DNA from: Actinia tenebrosa
Lineage: Eukaryota > Cnidaria > Anthozoa > Actiniaria > Actiniidae
Reading direction: 5' to 3'
DNA length: 64,000 nt
Assembly (NCBI RefSeq): GCF_009602425.1
Contig: NW_022258914.1
Coordinates: 172,773-236,772 of the forward strand
The notes under the pieces were generated by a model. The model saw nothing but the letters and a program-made list of their open reading frames with translations. It did not search any database and had not been told where the DNA came from. This document shows positions 11,832-25,800 of this stretch, one piece after another (position 1 is the stretch's first letter; every line of letters starts with the position of its first letter). The position numbers and the translations under genes were made by a program.

Positions 11832-13716
11832 ATGGACTCGGATTTACAGACCCTTGTGGGATATTTGCAGCAGACGTTGTCTCCCGACACAACGATAAGA
11901 AAACAGGGTGAGTTGAACGTTTATACGATTCGAAAAACTACTTCTCTACAACAAAATTTGCTTGTTTAACATACTTTTGTGGATTAATGAACACTTTACA
12001 GGGCTTAACGAAAGAACTACACATCATTTTAGAATTAGTTTGGCTAACTTTTTGTTTGTGTCGACTTGTACAAGCTTTCTTGGAAATTTGTACAAATAAT
12101 CTTGATTAGATTACTACGAAACATGGCGAAAACGAGTCGATCTGACAAAGAGATGTTGATTAGATAAATAGTGTACGAGTATTTAAACTAAAATTTTAAA
12201 TGTTACATGGTTGAAACCTAGATAATCAGAATGTACGTAACTTATGTACGTAACTTTAGAGATTAACATACTTTTTTGGGTGTTAGCAGAGTGTAAGTCA
12301 TATATACCGTAAATCTTTGTGCATGACAAGTGAAGTATATCACGGAAGTGGTCTAAAATTAAACATCTTTCCCTTCCTATCCCTCTGTTCCCTTCCCTTC
12401 GTTTTCCTTTCACAGTAGCCCTCCTTAGCCAACTCAAAATTCATTTCCCTTGCTCTCCTCTTTCACCTTAGAGGAGCAGAATAGTAGATGAATGCATTGG
12501 CACTTGAGTAACTTTTTTTTATTCCTCTGTGTTTGTATAGCTGAGAAGTTTCTTGAATCAGTGGAGGGAACACCTAACTTTGCTATTATGTTGCTAAAGA
12601 TCACAAACAATCAGAATGTGGATATGACCATAAGAGTGTGTGCTACCGTTACATTTAAAAACATGGTTAAAAGATGCTGGAGAATTGTAAGTAATAGCTT
12701 ACAAAGTATGATTTATATTACGAAGAATAGGCCATTTTCAAATTCATATTATATTAGTTTGTCCCTTAACAGTCTCATTTGCCCAGAGTTGGTCTCATTT
12801 CAGTATTAGAATGTTCGCAAAGTAAAGTAAGGATTGCACAACTTCAACAATACACTTTGAAATTTGAATATTCTGCAGGAATTAATTAAGACTATAACCT
12901 CTAAAATTATTAAAAGTTATTTATTTATTAAAATTAATAGATTGAAGGAGAACCAATTAAAATAAATGAAGCAGATAGAGCTGCAGGTGAGCAATTTATT
13001 ATTATATATATATATTATGCTTTTATCTAAGAAGATGACAGCTCCATCTTCCTATCCCATTTTCATAGTTCGGTAATGGGCTTTCAGAATAAGCTGGCTG
13101 TTGCAGGAGCTCTGGCGATTGCTTTGAAGTTAACCTCCAGCTACTTTTTCTTTTCTATTAAATACCTTCTGTTCTTTGCATCGGATCACAGCCAGCTACT
13201 TCTGACTTATAATCCACCTACACCAAAACATTCTGAAAGCCCTGGCATTGACCTCTAATGTAGCTCTGTAACTCTAAATGTCTTGGTTTTTGACATCTGA
13301 AAATCTGCAAAATAACTAGACTCAGAGCATTGATATTACATGTATGATGGCTAAAAAGCAGAAGTCTGGAATGAGTGGTATAGTAATTTTCATATCTCCT
13401 AGTTAATGAGATTTTTTCATTCTTCTATCTGTAGTGAAAAGAGAAATAGTTGATTTAATGCTGAAGAGTCCAGAGAAACTGCAAAAACAGGTACACTACA
13501 TGTAGAAAGAAACTCTTTCTTGAATAAAACCCTATAAATATTGATATACTGTACCATGACTATAAATGTTTTTTTTACAATAATTTGGTGCTTGATGTTT
13601 GTTTAGTTAAGTGATGCTATCAGTATCATTGGACATGAAGATTTTCCAAAGAAATGGGACACCCTTTTACCTGTAAGTAGTACTTAGTACTTGTTTTTAT
13701 CTCCATTAATTTGGAT

Positions 13717-13747
<31 letters not shown>

Positions 13748-16700
13748 TGCACATGCCCGCCTGAAAGTTTGCTTTCATGTGGATTTGGCAGGAAAATGAT
13801 ACAAAGCCCCCTCTATAGACTGATGAGACCTTCCTACATTCCTAATCTTCATTACTCATTCCATTTCCCATTTGTTCTTTTTCTATTTATTTTAATATCT
13901 CTGAAAGGTTTGTTAATAAATATTTCACATCTATTTTATTAGGAAATGGTCAAGAGACTTGAAAGTGGTGATTTTCACATCATTAATGGAGTCCTAGTCA
14001 CTGCACACTCTTTATTTAAAAGGTTTGTTTTAGCCAATAATTCAAAATATATTTTCATCCCACTTCATGTTGTATACTCAGTAATGTATTTTGCCTTGCA
14101 TTAATTATTTATCCTCAGGTATCGGCACGAGTTCAAATCACAAGAGCTTTGGGAGGAAATCAAGTTAGTTTTGGAACAGTTCGCTCAGCCACTAACAAAC
14201 CTGTTCAAGGTACTGTAACAATAATCTAGAAATATTTAAACTTTAGTTATTTTCTATCAGTATTTAAAGTAAAGTTAGATCTATATATCGACGTAAAGAG
14301 AGATATATATATCACAATTACAGCAGATTTTATTACTTTCTGGGGAGTGCATAATAAAACTCTGATTGAATTTATGCTTTTTAGTTGGTGACTGGTCATA
14401 ACCCCCCATTTGAGGACCATTCATTATTTAAGTTAGAAGAGGGGGGGGGGGGTGAGAGGAGAAAATGGGAGGCCCTAAAAACTTTTTAGTGGAAAATGGG
14501 GGGCTTTGAAAGGTCAAAAGGAGGATTGGGAGGATGTTTTAAACGATTGAAGGAGGTACGTGAAAAACATGAATGCTATTAGGTATCCTGGGGTCTGGAA
14601 AAGTTTTTACATCAAAAACATTTCCCCTCTCATCCCCCACCCCCCCTCCTTCTTACATAAATGATGACTGGTCCCTTACATGACCCCCTATGCCAAGACC
14701 CCTCCCAATATGCAATGACTCTGCTAACCATTTCATATATATTTATACTATTGCTCTTGGATTGGTCGTATTTTGTGAAGTCATGCGATGTATGGGTGAC
14801 CATGAAGTTGGTGAGGAGAAAGACCGTGCTCTTTAGTCTATAGGCTTCAACATGTTTTATGTTTTTAGGCCATTTTGGAGAATGCAAATAAATGTGGTGG
14901 GGATCACAAGACTCTACAAGTTATCTTCAGCTCTATTCTTCTTATATGCAAGCTTTTCTACAGTCTAAACTTTCAGGTAAGCCCATTTAACTGGCAGACC
15001 TTAGTATGCAGTGGCCTGCAAAAAGATGTCCTGAAGTAGCATGTGCACTATACGTAAAATGCTAGAACAGTGGCAGAGATGCCCTTTTCACCTGCAGTGT
15101 TCTTAAATGTGCATAATCTTAAGAGGTTATGCTAAGATGGTACTATGTCCAAGCATTTTCACTGGCTCAGTTGTATCTTAGTGGTTGTGCTTAGATCAAG
15201 GGGTGCTGTCAATTCTCCAATGTGGCAGTGCTATGCATGTGCCAGGCTGTGTGCTCTGCCATTACAAAGATGTGCAAACTCTGCTCTAAAGAACTGATCC
15301 ACAATAGTCTTTTCTTATGCAGCAGCCATGTTGCCTATTAAATAAGATTTTTGCCCAGCTAGCCATGCCTTCAAACACTTTAGGAAGAGTTTGCACAGCC
15401 GCAGAACACAGGATTTAATTCTCATGAGAATAAACATTGACTGCTGCATGACAAACAAGCTCGATTTTGTATACAGTCATTGGTTTAATTTTACATTTCC
15501 ATGGTTAGTTGCCTAGTAACCTTGACTATATATCCAAAANTCCAGTCCGTCTAAATGAAAAGTGATCATTTAAAGGTTAATAAATCACCGCTGTATTCCA
15601 GAGAGATTTTCATTTAAATTGTTGCTCCTTGCAATTGTCTTGGCAGGATTTACCAGAGCATTTTGAGGACAACATGGAAGTTTGGATGAAGAATTTCCTC
15701 ATACTGCTGTCACTTGACAACAAGATACTTGACCCAGAAGTAAGTCAACATCACTAATTATCAAGTCAAATATTTCTCACTGACTCTATCAATAATTCAC
15801 CTTTTTGACGTTGACCCATGTGCCGTGAAATNAGGTTTTTTGTGTTTCCCATCATTCCCAGGGTGAAAAGAAAGAGAAAATAATAGTGACCAAGCAAAGA
15901 TATATTTCATGCTATGTTATAAAGGACTACAATGTTTCATCTAACAAATGACCAACTGACTGGTTAATCTTCGTTATATTAAGGGGTACAAATTGATTAA
16001 AGGAAGTATGACTTCAAAAAAATTCTCGTCATATACTCTATCTGAGTACAATGACCTGAAAGTATATATAATTGTGCTACTGAACAGTGTGAAACCAGAC
16101 CATCTCTTATCTCCAAATTTACCTCATTTTCAGCCTTTGAAACCATACTAATATTGCAATTTATTTTGATATCAGGATCGCGAAGATGCCAGCCTTCTGG
16201 AACTTGTCAAGTCACAAATTTGTGACAATGTTGCACTTTACGCCCAGAAATATGATGAAGAATTTGAGGTATACTTATCAATTATTACCGTGGATGTACG
16301 TAGTGTTTTCCCATTTCAGACCATGTGTCATTCCCTAGAGTATGTTTTCTTTGTTTAACAGTTGCACATTGAAAAGACACATAAATATGGATACAAGTTA
16401 AACATAGAATCTTATTCTCAAGAAAATGACATGTGGACTGAAATGGAAAAACATTTTATGTTAATGTACATGTAAAACAATGTAAAGAGGTCAATAATTG
16501 CCATGAAATATAGTCATTTATTGCAATAAAAAAAAACATTTTACCCATATTTTTGGAAAACTTGATCAAATCCAAAAAAAATCTTTCGAATCTTTTTTCT
16601 CTGTAGTCCTATCTCCCTGAATTTGTAAAAGCCATCTGGAACTTGCTAATAACAACAGGATCACACGTCAAGCATGATCTGGTAAGTTTAACTTTATTCT

Positions 16701-16850
16701 TTCAACCCATTTTAAACACATGAATGAGTGTTTTCCTCTATCTATCCTCTGGGCTATAATGTGCCTTGTTTTGTTCAAACCACATAATTTATGTTTAAAT
16801 AAAAGCCATTATCATCTTCATTATCATTATTGTTATTACTATTATTATTA

Positions 16851-16890
<40 letters not shown>

Positions 16891-19800
16891 GGCAAGTTTT
16901 TTTTGTCTGTATATATCATGTTTACATTGACCAGCGGACTATTAGTCTAGGCTGGTTAAGTTCATCATTTTTTATAATCCTTTCTTCAGTTTATGCATAT
17001 TCATAGAATTTCTTAACTATATTACAGTTCGGGCTTAAAATCCATTTCTGGCAGTGTTCTATAAGAAAGTTCACTTCCCTGTCTGTATTTTAAGTGTGTT
17101 CTTAGGTCTTTTCTTAGCTGTTCGTGATGTCCTGCAAGAAAGTCAAACACTATGTTAATCTGATTTACACTATGTTAATGTTATTATTATTATTTTTATA
17201 ATTATTATTATTATTACATCTCTTAGAAATGAATTAAATGGTTTATTAATGATCTTAATGTCTTAATTGTTTTTTCCAACCTTAGCTTGTTAGCAATGCC
17301 ATCCAGTTCCTAGCCTCAGTAACTGAAAGGCCTAACTACAAGAACCTATTTGAAGCTCAAGACACCTTACAGAGTATTTGTGAAAAAGTGATTGTTCCCA
17401 ACATGGAGTTCAGAGGTTGGTAATTAGATTTGGGAAATATAAGACAGTTTTTGCTTTTAAGATACTCAGATCTAGAGATGAGAGAATATGAGGCTAGCAT
17501 CTAGGAAACCACAGCATAAAGCAGATTTGTTTTCAGGCCAGGTTCTCAAGTTTTCCAGCAGCATCCCAATAGACCTCTCCTGAATTAACTTGACTGACCA
17601 CGAAACAATGGTTTGAAGTCAAGACTGGACTTTATCATTTTGTTCATCAAGTTCAACCTAGACTTGAAACCATTATTTTGTGGTCAGTCAAGCGAATTCG
17701 GGATAGGTCTATTGTGGTTAAAATCTTGATAGAATGATTCTTTACTTCCAGATGAAGATGAGGAGATATTTGAAGATAATCCAGAAGAATACATCAGACG
17801 AGATATAGAAGGATCAGGTATTGAATTTTATGCCCTATCAGACTGTATCTACAATGTTAAACTGTATTTACCATCTTCTTGCGAAATACTCTTATTCATG
17901 GGTCTCATAATGTGAATTCTTTGTCATGTAAAATGATTGTTCTGTTGCTACCACTCAACTTGGCTGCCATCACACGATGATGCAAGCCAAAACTCAGATG
18001 CTTGAGATAAAACTATAGACACCAAGTTTGTAGCATACGGAGTGCTGATATGAGTGGCATATACATTGAGTACTCCATGGCAATGCTGTGTGTCAAGTTG
18101 CCTGAATTTGTTGCTGGGAGTACTTCACCTTGTGACTGTTGCTTTTCTCTTTTAGATGTCGATACCAGAAGAAGAGCTGCATGTGACCTCGTGAGAGGCT
18201 TATCAAAGTTCCATGAACAACCAGTTACTGCTATATTTCATCATTATGTGATGGTATTGTTGGAGGTAAGATAATCTATAATCTAAATCCAGTGCATTTA
18301 CCACTCCGGAGTGGATGGCCTTAAGAACAGGTGTTGCAACTTAATTGATAAGGCAGCTCATAAATTGAATTAGAATTAAGAAGTTGATTTTTGTGGTGGG
18401 AGGAAAAACCAGAGAACCTGGTTCTCAAAAGGCTCAAACCAGGTTGCATTAGTGAGAGGCAGAGGCGCATTAGCAGTCACTCTACCTGTGCTTCCCAATT
18501 TTTCTCATAAAATAACTGTTATGAAATCTTGCGTTCTGTAGAGATCCTAGTTGGTTCTCTCCTGTGCTTCAAGAGTTTTTCTCAGGGTTATCCAGTTTTC
18601 CTCCCTCCGTAAAAACTCAACTTCTAAATTTCAATTCGATCATGGAACAAGTGCCACAGGTTTGTTAGCCACTGGTTATTAAGTGCTTCACAGGTAAAAC
18701 AAGGACCATTTTATTTATTTACACACTTCTTTTGTATGACAGCAATACCAGACATCCAATCAAAAGAACTGGAAGTCCAAGGATGCTGCTATCTTCCTAG
18801 TCACCTCACTGGCATCTAAAAAACAAACTGCAAAGGTATATTGTCCTCACCTTTTATTATTTTATTATTGCTCATAGATGACAAAAGCTACACTAAATGA
18901 ATAAACAAATGAGAAAGGGAAGGGAAGAAAGTAAATGGAGGTTCAACATCTTTAATTAGAACCAATATAAGAATGATTCTTGGAAAAATTATGTCGTTAA
19001 GTTAAGATGACTACCTAAATTGTTGTACTTTGTACCTACAGCATGGCACCACAAAAGCAAGCGAGTTCTTCAACTTGCAGGACTTTTACACCAAATACAT
19101 TTATCCTGAGCTTGAGAGAAAGAATGGTAAGATTTTGTACCATTAACCTTAACAAATATTTCATGATTTAGAGGAATATTGAAAGAAGTTTGATGTTGAG
19201 GAAGAGAAAAATGGGAGAAAACAATGGGAGAAAAAAAGTGGCTAACCAGTGGAAAGAATTTTTTTTTTAATTTCCATTTATAAAAAATGAGGATGAATCA
19301 AAATAAGTTGTTGTTGTTGTTGTTGTGGTTGTGGTAGTTATTGCCACAAAGCAGATTTCATGTGACTCTACTTGTACTCCATTGTGCATTGTCCAAGAAT
19401 TATGATAAGATGAACGGTAACCTCCCAAAATATGATTGGCTGTTAATACCATACCAGGACCTTGTCAGAATGTACCATAAGCATTTCACGCTTGTATGAA
19501 ATCATTCCTTCTAATTAAACCTTAATTCATCGGACTTACCGAATTTTGTTATCAACTTTTTTCCAATTCCATATTTTTTTGACATGCTTGGATTTATACT
19601 ATTGAATATAACTCAAATCGTTAAACTTCTTATCAAATGAGTGATAATAGAGACTAGGGGTGTCATGGTTTATACTGGGGACGTCATGGTAGTACAGAAT
19701 AGGGGTGCCGTGGTATGCAGGGGGGCGTCATGATGGAGTCATGACAAGGGGGCATCATGACTGTAATATATACCACCGACAGCATTATTAACTAAATTTA

Positions 19801-22800
19801 TATTGCTTTAATCATCAGTTGACGAACATCCTGTCCTGAAGGCAGACTCCATTAAGTATGTTATAACATTTAGAAGTATGGTAAGTTAAACATTCCCGAC
19901 AGTATTAGTACTTATTTCTTGGCTTTTATAGTGCCTTTCACATAACTTTTGATGACTGGATTCTGAAGTTCATTACAAAGTTCAAGTCTTGCTTTTGAAG
20001 TTCACCATGAAATTTGTTGCCGAACTTCAAATTTACTTTCTGCTTAAATTCAGCAATTCCATACAATCAACATTCAATGTTGAGCTATAGCAATGAAAGA
20101 TTCTGTTAAGGCATGGTCTGTAAACCATGTAGTTGATTCTACTGGATTGCCAAAGTTACACAAGAAGTATAAAGTTGTTCCTTTATTTATTAACAGCTTT
20201 CTCGTGAGATATTAGTGAATACGATACCAATTCTAATGCAACACCTCAAGGCTAAAAGTATGGTTGTGCATACCTATGCTGCGCACTGCTTGGAGAGACT
20301 TCTTACACTCAAGAATCCTGGTGGAGGAGTACCGTAAGTAACCATGTGTGCAAAAATATACAGTATTAAGGGTGTAATTATTGCCTGCACAGTTCAGTCC
20401 TTCCCGTTTTCTGTCTTGGCAACCCAACCAATTGACTATGCTTCCATTTATCCATTCATCCATCCCTCTATCCCATACATCCATCGATCCATATGCATGA
20501 CATCCATTCCATCCATCCATTCTATTTTATACCTCCATATATATTCATTTCATTTATCCATCCATTCAATCATTTCATGCTTCTCATCCATCCATCCTGT
20601 CTTTTTCCATCCATCTGCTGGCGATTCAATCATTCATGCATCCCATCCATCCTTTCTACCTTATCTATCCACATATTCATCCCATTCCATTCATCCACCC
20701 ATCTATCTATCCATTCATTCATTCCATGTGTATTTATATTAAATATCGTAAATTAATCATACTTTTCATACATTATTTTTTAGAATAACTAAAGAAGAAG
20801 TTACTCCTATTGTCAATGACTTAATTCAGAATTTGTTTGGTACTCTCACCATACATGGCTCTGAGGAAAATGAATATGTCATGAAAGGTTTGAATAGACT
20901 TCTTTACCTTGTGCTATTTCAGACCACATACCATCCTTAAAGTCCATTTACACACTTCCCCCACAACTATCATGTGCAACATGCTTACACTAAGTTTTAG
21001 CGGTGTAAAACAGATGTAACCAAATGTTACTCTAAACAATACTACTTCTAATAGTCTACAACCTATGAATATATTTTCACCAGCAATAATGAGGACACTG
21101 TCCCTACTACAAGAAACCATTTTACCATTCCTGGATCCTGTTTTGCTTAAGATATCTGAAAAGCTTGTGTTAGTTGCAAAGGTAAGTACTTATTAGCCAA
21201 ATTTGAGGCAAAAACTGGGTCGACTTAGCATTTCAGTGCATTATGGGATCATCTTAGGGAATGAAATAGACAACATCTTGGAAATGTCCAAAAACAGCCC
21301 CACAATGCACTGCAATGCTAACTTGCCACTGTTTTTTCCAGAATCTCTGAATGGCATATTACATAATGCATTATTAAATGGGAATATATTACTGTAGTAA
21401 CTCAACTGTTTGTCACCTTTCAGAATCCCAGTAAGCCCCACTTTAACCATTACTTGTTTGAGAGTATTTGCTGTATGGTCAGGTATTGTTGGTTTTCTCT
21501 TTTTCTTACCTGTGTTACCAGTAATTATAATTATAGCCAGTGCATTCATATTAGTCTCATTATAAGTGCAATGGACAGTATTCCTTAGGGATCTAGATTC
21601 CATGCTCTGGTTGGTTCACTTGTTTTATGTTCACAACATTGCAGAAACTTAGTTTCCCTCACAGTATCTTTCTACACCCTGGTGAACGAAGTATTAATTT
21701 ATTTTATGTAAAAATGAAATATCAATACAAGGATCATACAACACCCTAAAAAGTAGGGGTGGGCTTAGTAGCAGACTAGTGTACGCAAGACTAAAAACTG
21801 AGGGGCTAAGAATTGGAAATCTAGTAGAACTTATTAGCAAGAAGTGGGAAGTATACACCCTTGCCAGCCCCTCCCTATTCTTGGTCCCGCCCCTGGTCAG
21901 ACATATGATAAAAAAAAAAGCCAAATACCTATAGCACTGGCACTTTTTAGCCCCTGTTTTGGTTGAGACAGTGTTTGCCATATTTAATGTGGCTGTTCTC
22001 CATTGATAGTCTTGTCAGTGTGAGAGATGCTAGATGGTGGATCATTGGTTGCCATGGTTACCTCCTTGCCATGCTTGAACTGGCACTTCCAGTACAGCTA
22101 GCTAAAGCACCTAATAGGAGATTTTATAGTTACACTTTTGCCATCAAACTTTTTTTTTGAGGTTGAGGCATTAATCCATTGAAGGCAATGGAGTGTAACT
22201 GTAACATCTGCTATTCCAAGCTCATCTTCACTGATGAGTTTGAAGTGATGTTATATTCTAATTTGACTAATAGTGTTCAATACTTTGTATACAGGACCAC
22301 GTGTGCATCTAACCCTCAACTTGTTGCAAAGTTTGAGCTGGCCCTCTTTCCCATTTTCCAGGAAATCCTCAGCAATGATGTGACAGGTATGGTTTTTATG
22401 GTTTTCTACTGTTTCTCATACTATCATAAATTGGTCATAAATTAGGGGACTTAAGATTGCAAAATCTACAATGGTTACATCAGCCTAAAGCGTATATAAC
22501 TTGCTTTTGGGGTTTTGTTCCTTCAAGGTCTGTCTTCCCTGTGGGTCAGTTGACTTAAATACTTTAATGCCTTAATACCTTGTTCCCATTGGTTTCTTTT
22601 ATCTTATTCTATCATATAAACACTCCTTTCTACCACCTCTTTCTCTTTTACTCCGGCGAAGGACTAGCGTCTGAAACCTTTTTATCATTACTGTTTCATT
22701 AGAAACACCGACGCAGCTCACACTAGTTTTTAGCTAGTTATATCTACTTTAATGTCTTGGCATTGCTGTCTTAGATTTTGCAAATCTTAATTTCAGTGGC

Positions 22801-25800
22801 TGTTTTAATGTCATTTATTCATTTATGTTCCTGATCTTTATTGTTTTTCTATTTAGAATTCCTACCTTATGTATTCCAAGTGTTATCGCTGTTGCTGGAG
22901 ATTCGACTGGATGACATTCCTGAACCATATATGCAGCTTTTCCCATTATTGCTGACTCCTTTACTATGGGAACGTACAGGTACTTCAGTAGTAGCCTCAT
23001 TTCAGTGTTAACATATTCACAAGTACCAGCAGTTAAGTGTGTTTCATGCCGGAACAATCAAGTATTTTTAAGCAAAATTGATGCTACCACTCAGCAACAG
23101 ATATTTGAAACTGGATTATTGAAAATTATTTGCCAAAGGCAAAGTGAATATTGGGAATATTTATAGAGGCACAAGTCTTTGAACAGCAAGGTAATTATTC
23201 CTCATATTCACTAAGCCTTAGGTGAATAACCCCAATCACAGCACACAAAACTCTTTAATTATACTAATTAATAATATACTCTCTTATGACTGGCAGGGAA
23301 TATTCCACCGTTAGTGAGGCTGTTACAGGCTTATATCCAAAAGGGCAGTAAGCTGATAATAGCTAGTAACAGTTTGGTAAGATTAATTTTATTACCCATT
23401 AGAATCAAAATGTTGTGTTCTCAAAGCAGCTAAGTGTAGATTAATTGACCAATAATGGTCCACCAATGGATTGATCTAGACATGGCGGCTGGACATTGTT
23501 GATAACTGCTGTTTATTGAGGCAGCTGGACCAACCATTGCTGATCACCATTGATAATAGGGACTTTAAGCATCAGTATTGTCAAGTGTTTTCTTTCTTCA
23601 GGATGCTATTCTGGGTGTGTTTCAAAAGCTTATTGCATCAAAATTGAATGACCATGAAGGATTCTATTTACTGAGTAGTATGGTTGAAAACATGGACAGG
23701 TGAGTGTAATACTTAGCTAAACTGTTTTATGGAAAGGGATTATTCTTATGGAATTAAATGTGGAGTAGCAGTAGTGCGCTTGTCTCTCACCTCTGGGGTC
23801 TTGATAACCAAACTCTGCATTATATCTCTCCCTTGATTCATGGAATTTTCTCTGAGTTCTCAGGTTTTTTCCCTCTGCAAAAACTAACAAGCTAAATTCC
23901 AATTTGATCTGGAAATTAGTCATGTCCTGATTTTGATCAGCCCAGAGGCTGTTTCAGGGTTCAATTTATGAGTGAGCAATCACCTGAATTGAACCAGGCA
24001 CCAATCTTCACAGGGCTTTTTATTTTCATCATAGCCAGAATTAACCTGACATGCTTGGCTTGCAATTTCGTATCCCTAAGAAATAATTTTAACTTTATGA
24101 TTTGATCTTGTTCAAGGGTGGTCCTTGTCAACTACATACCTAAAATCTTCATATTGCTTTTCCATCGCCTTCAGAGCTCCAAGACTACAAAATTTGTCAA
24201 AGGTAAGTTTGATTGAAATTTTGTCACCTCCTGTCTAGAACTCCTCTCCTCTCCTCTCCTCTCCTCTCCTCTCCTCTCCTCTCCTCTCCACACTACTTAT
24301 TAGTATTAGAAAAAGGTTTCAAATAACTATAATTTTGCATCAATAGGTCTTCTTGAGTTTTTCTGTTTATATGCTGTCAAGAACACTGGGACAGACCTCA
24401 TTGATATTGTTGATGGCATTCAACCAAAGTAAGTTATGTTCTATTCTCAAACGAAAATTAATTATCACCATCTTCCACACTGACAACAATTTTTACAAAT
24501 TCTTATTTTTACAGACTATTTGGGACAATAATTGAAAAGTATTTCATCCCTGATATTCAGAAGGTATCAAAATAAGAAATGCATTTGTTTTGTAACAACT
24601 TGAATAATAAGACTAATTAATGCCCCCCAACAATCTATCAACACTGGTATAAGCCATGCTGACAACATACCCTCCACAGTCCCCCTCCACCCACTGACAA
24701 AACTACTTATACCCTATTAACAACCTACGGATACCCTATTAACAACCAAGTGATACCCTACTAACAACCTGCTGACACCCTACAGACAATATATAGTGCC
24801 CTACAGCCAAGCTACTGTTATCCTATTGACAACCTACCAAAACCCTACCAACACTGATTTAGGGGTCATGTTGTTTGCTGTTACTTAGATTTTAGATATT
24901 CATTTATGTAAAGAAGAGTGTGGATAAGTAAAAGGAATATATTTTTACATCCACTCAGGTCTCAGGTGACATGGAAAGAAAAATATGTGCTGTGGGTATA
25001 ACCAAACTACTGTGTGAACCAACAGCAACTTGGTCAAGATATCCAGATCACTGGTAAGAATTAGTTGAGGCTTTGAATTTTTTTCTGTTTTCTAGAAGAA
25101 TTCAGTTGCCTTCATTTCTGCTGTCAACCATGCATACAGGGATTTCCAAGGCAAGGAGTCTTTATCCCTCACCCCCACCCCTCCCCTCCCCCCACCCCTA
25201 ACAATATTCCCTTGCCAGTTAGGCACCCAACTCAAAACTATATTCCACTGTCCCTGGCATTTCAAAGATAACTAAAGGACTAAATGCTCCCTTAATACCT
25301 CTTGAGTCTGTAGCATGATTCATTTGGTAGTATGGGAATGGTCCATTGTAATGTAAAATTCTGCTTTTATAGAAAATTTGTTGCTAATTTTGCATTTTGG
25401 TTGGCTTTTTAGGGGCCGGTTACTACAAGCATTGATTCAAGTATTTGAACTTCCAAAAGATGATTCTGTTCCAGATGATGAGCACTTTATTGAGATAGAG
25501 GACACACCAGGTACGAAAGTAGCCTTCTAATGCTTCAAAAATAAAGACTTTTTAAAAAAAACTCAGAGTGGGACTGAATGAGAAGAGAACGAGTCATCTG
25601 AAGCTGCTTTATTTGGATAATGTCCCATTCATTTACCCATCCATCCACATATCTATTAATCCACCCATCCATGCAGGCATCCATTACATCATCCACCCAC
25701 CCACCCATCTATCCATCCAACTTCCCATCTATCCATTTGTACTCCCATCCATTTATTTATCCAATCATCCATTCCTTCACCCTACCATTTTTCACGCATC

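Noticed and set aside
20344-20756. Long His/Pro/Ser/Ile frames
   Set aside because: They result from a CATC microsatellite in a CSE1L intron; the same holds for 25568-25952.
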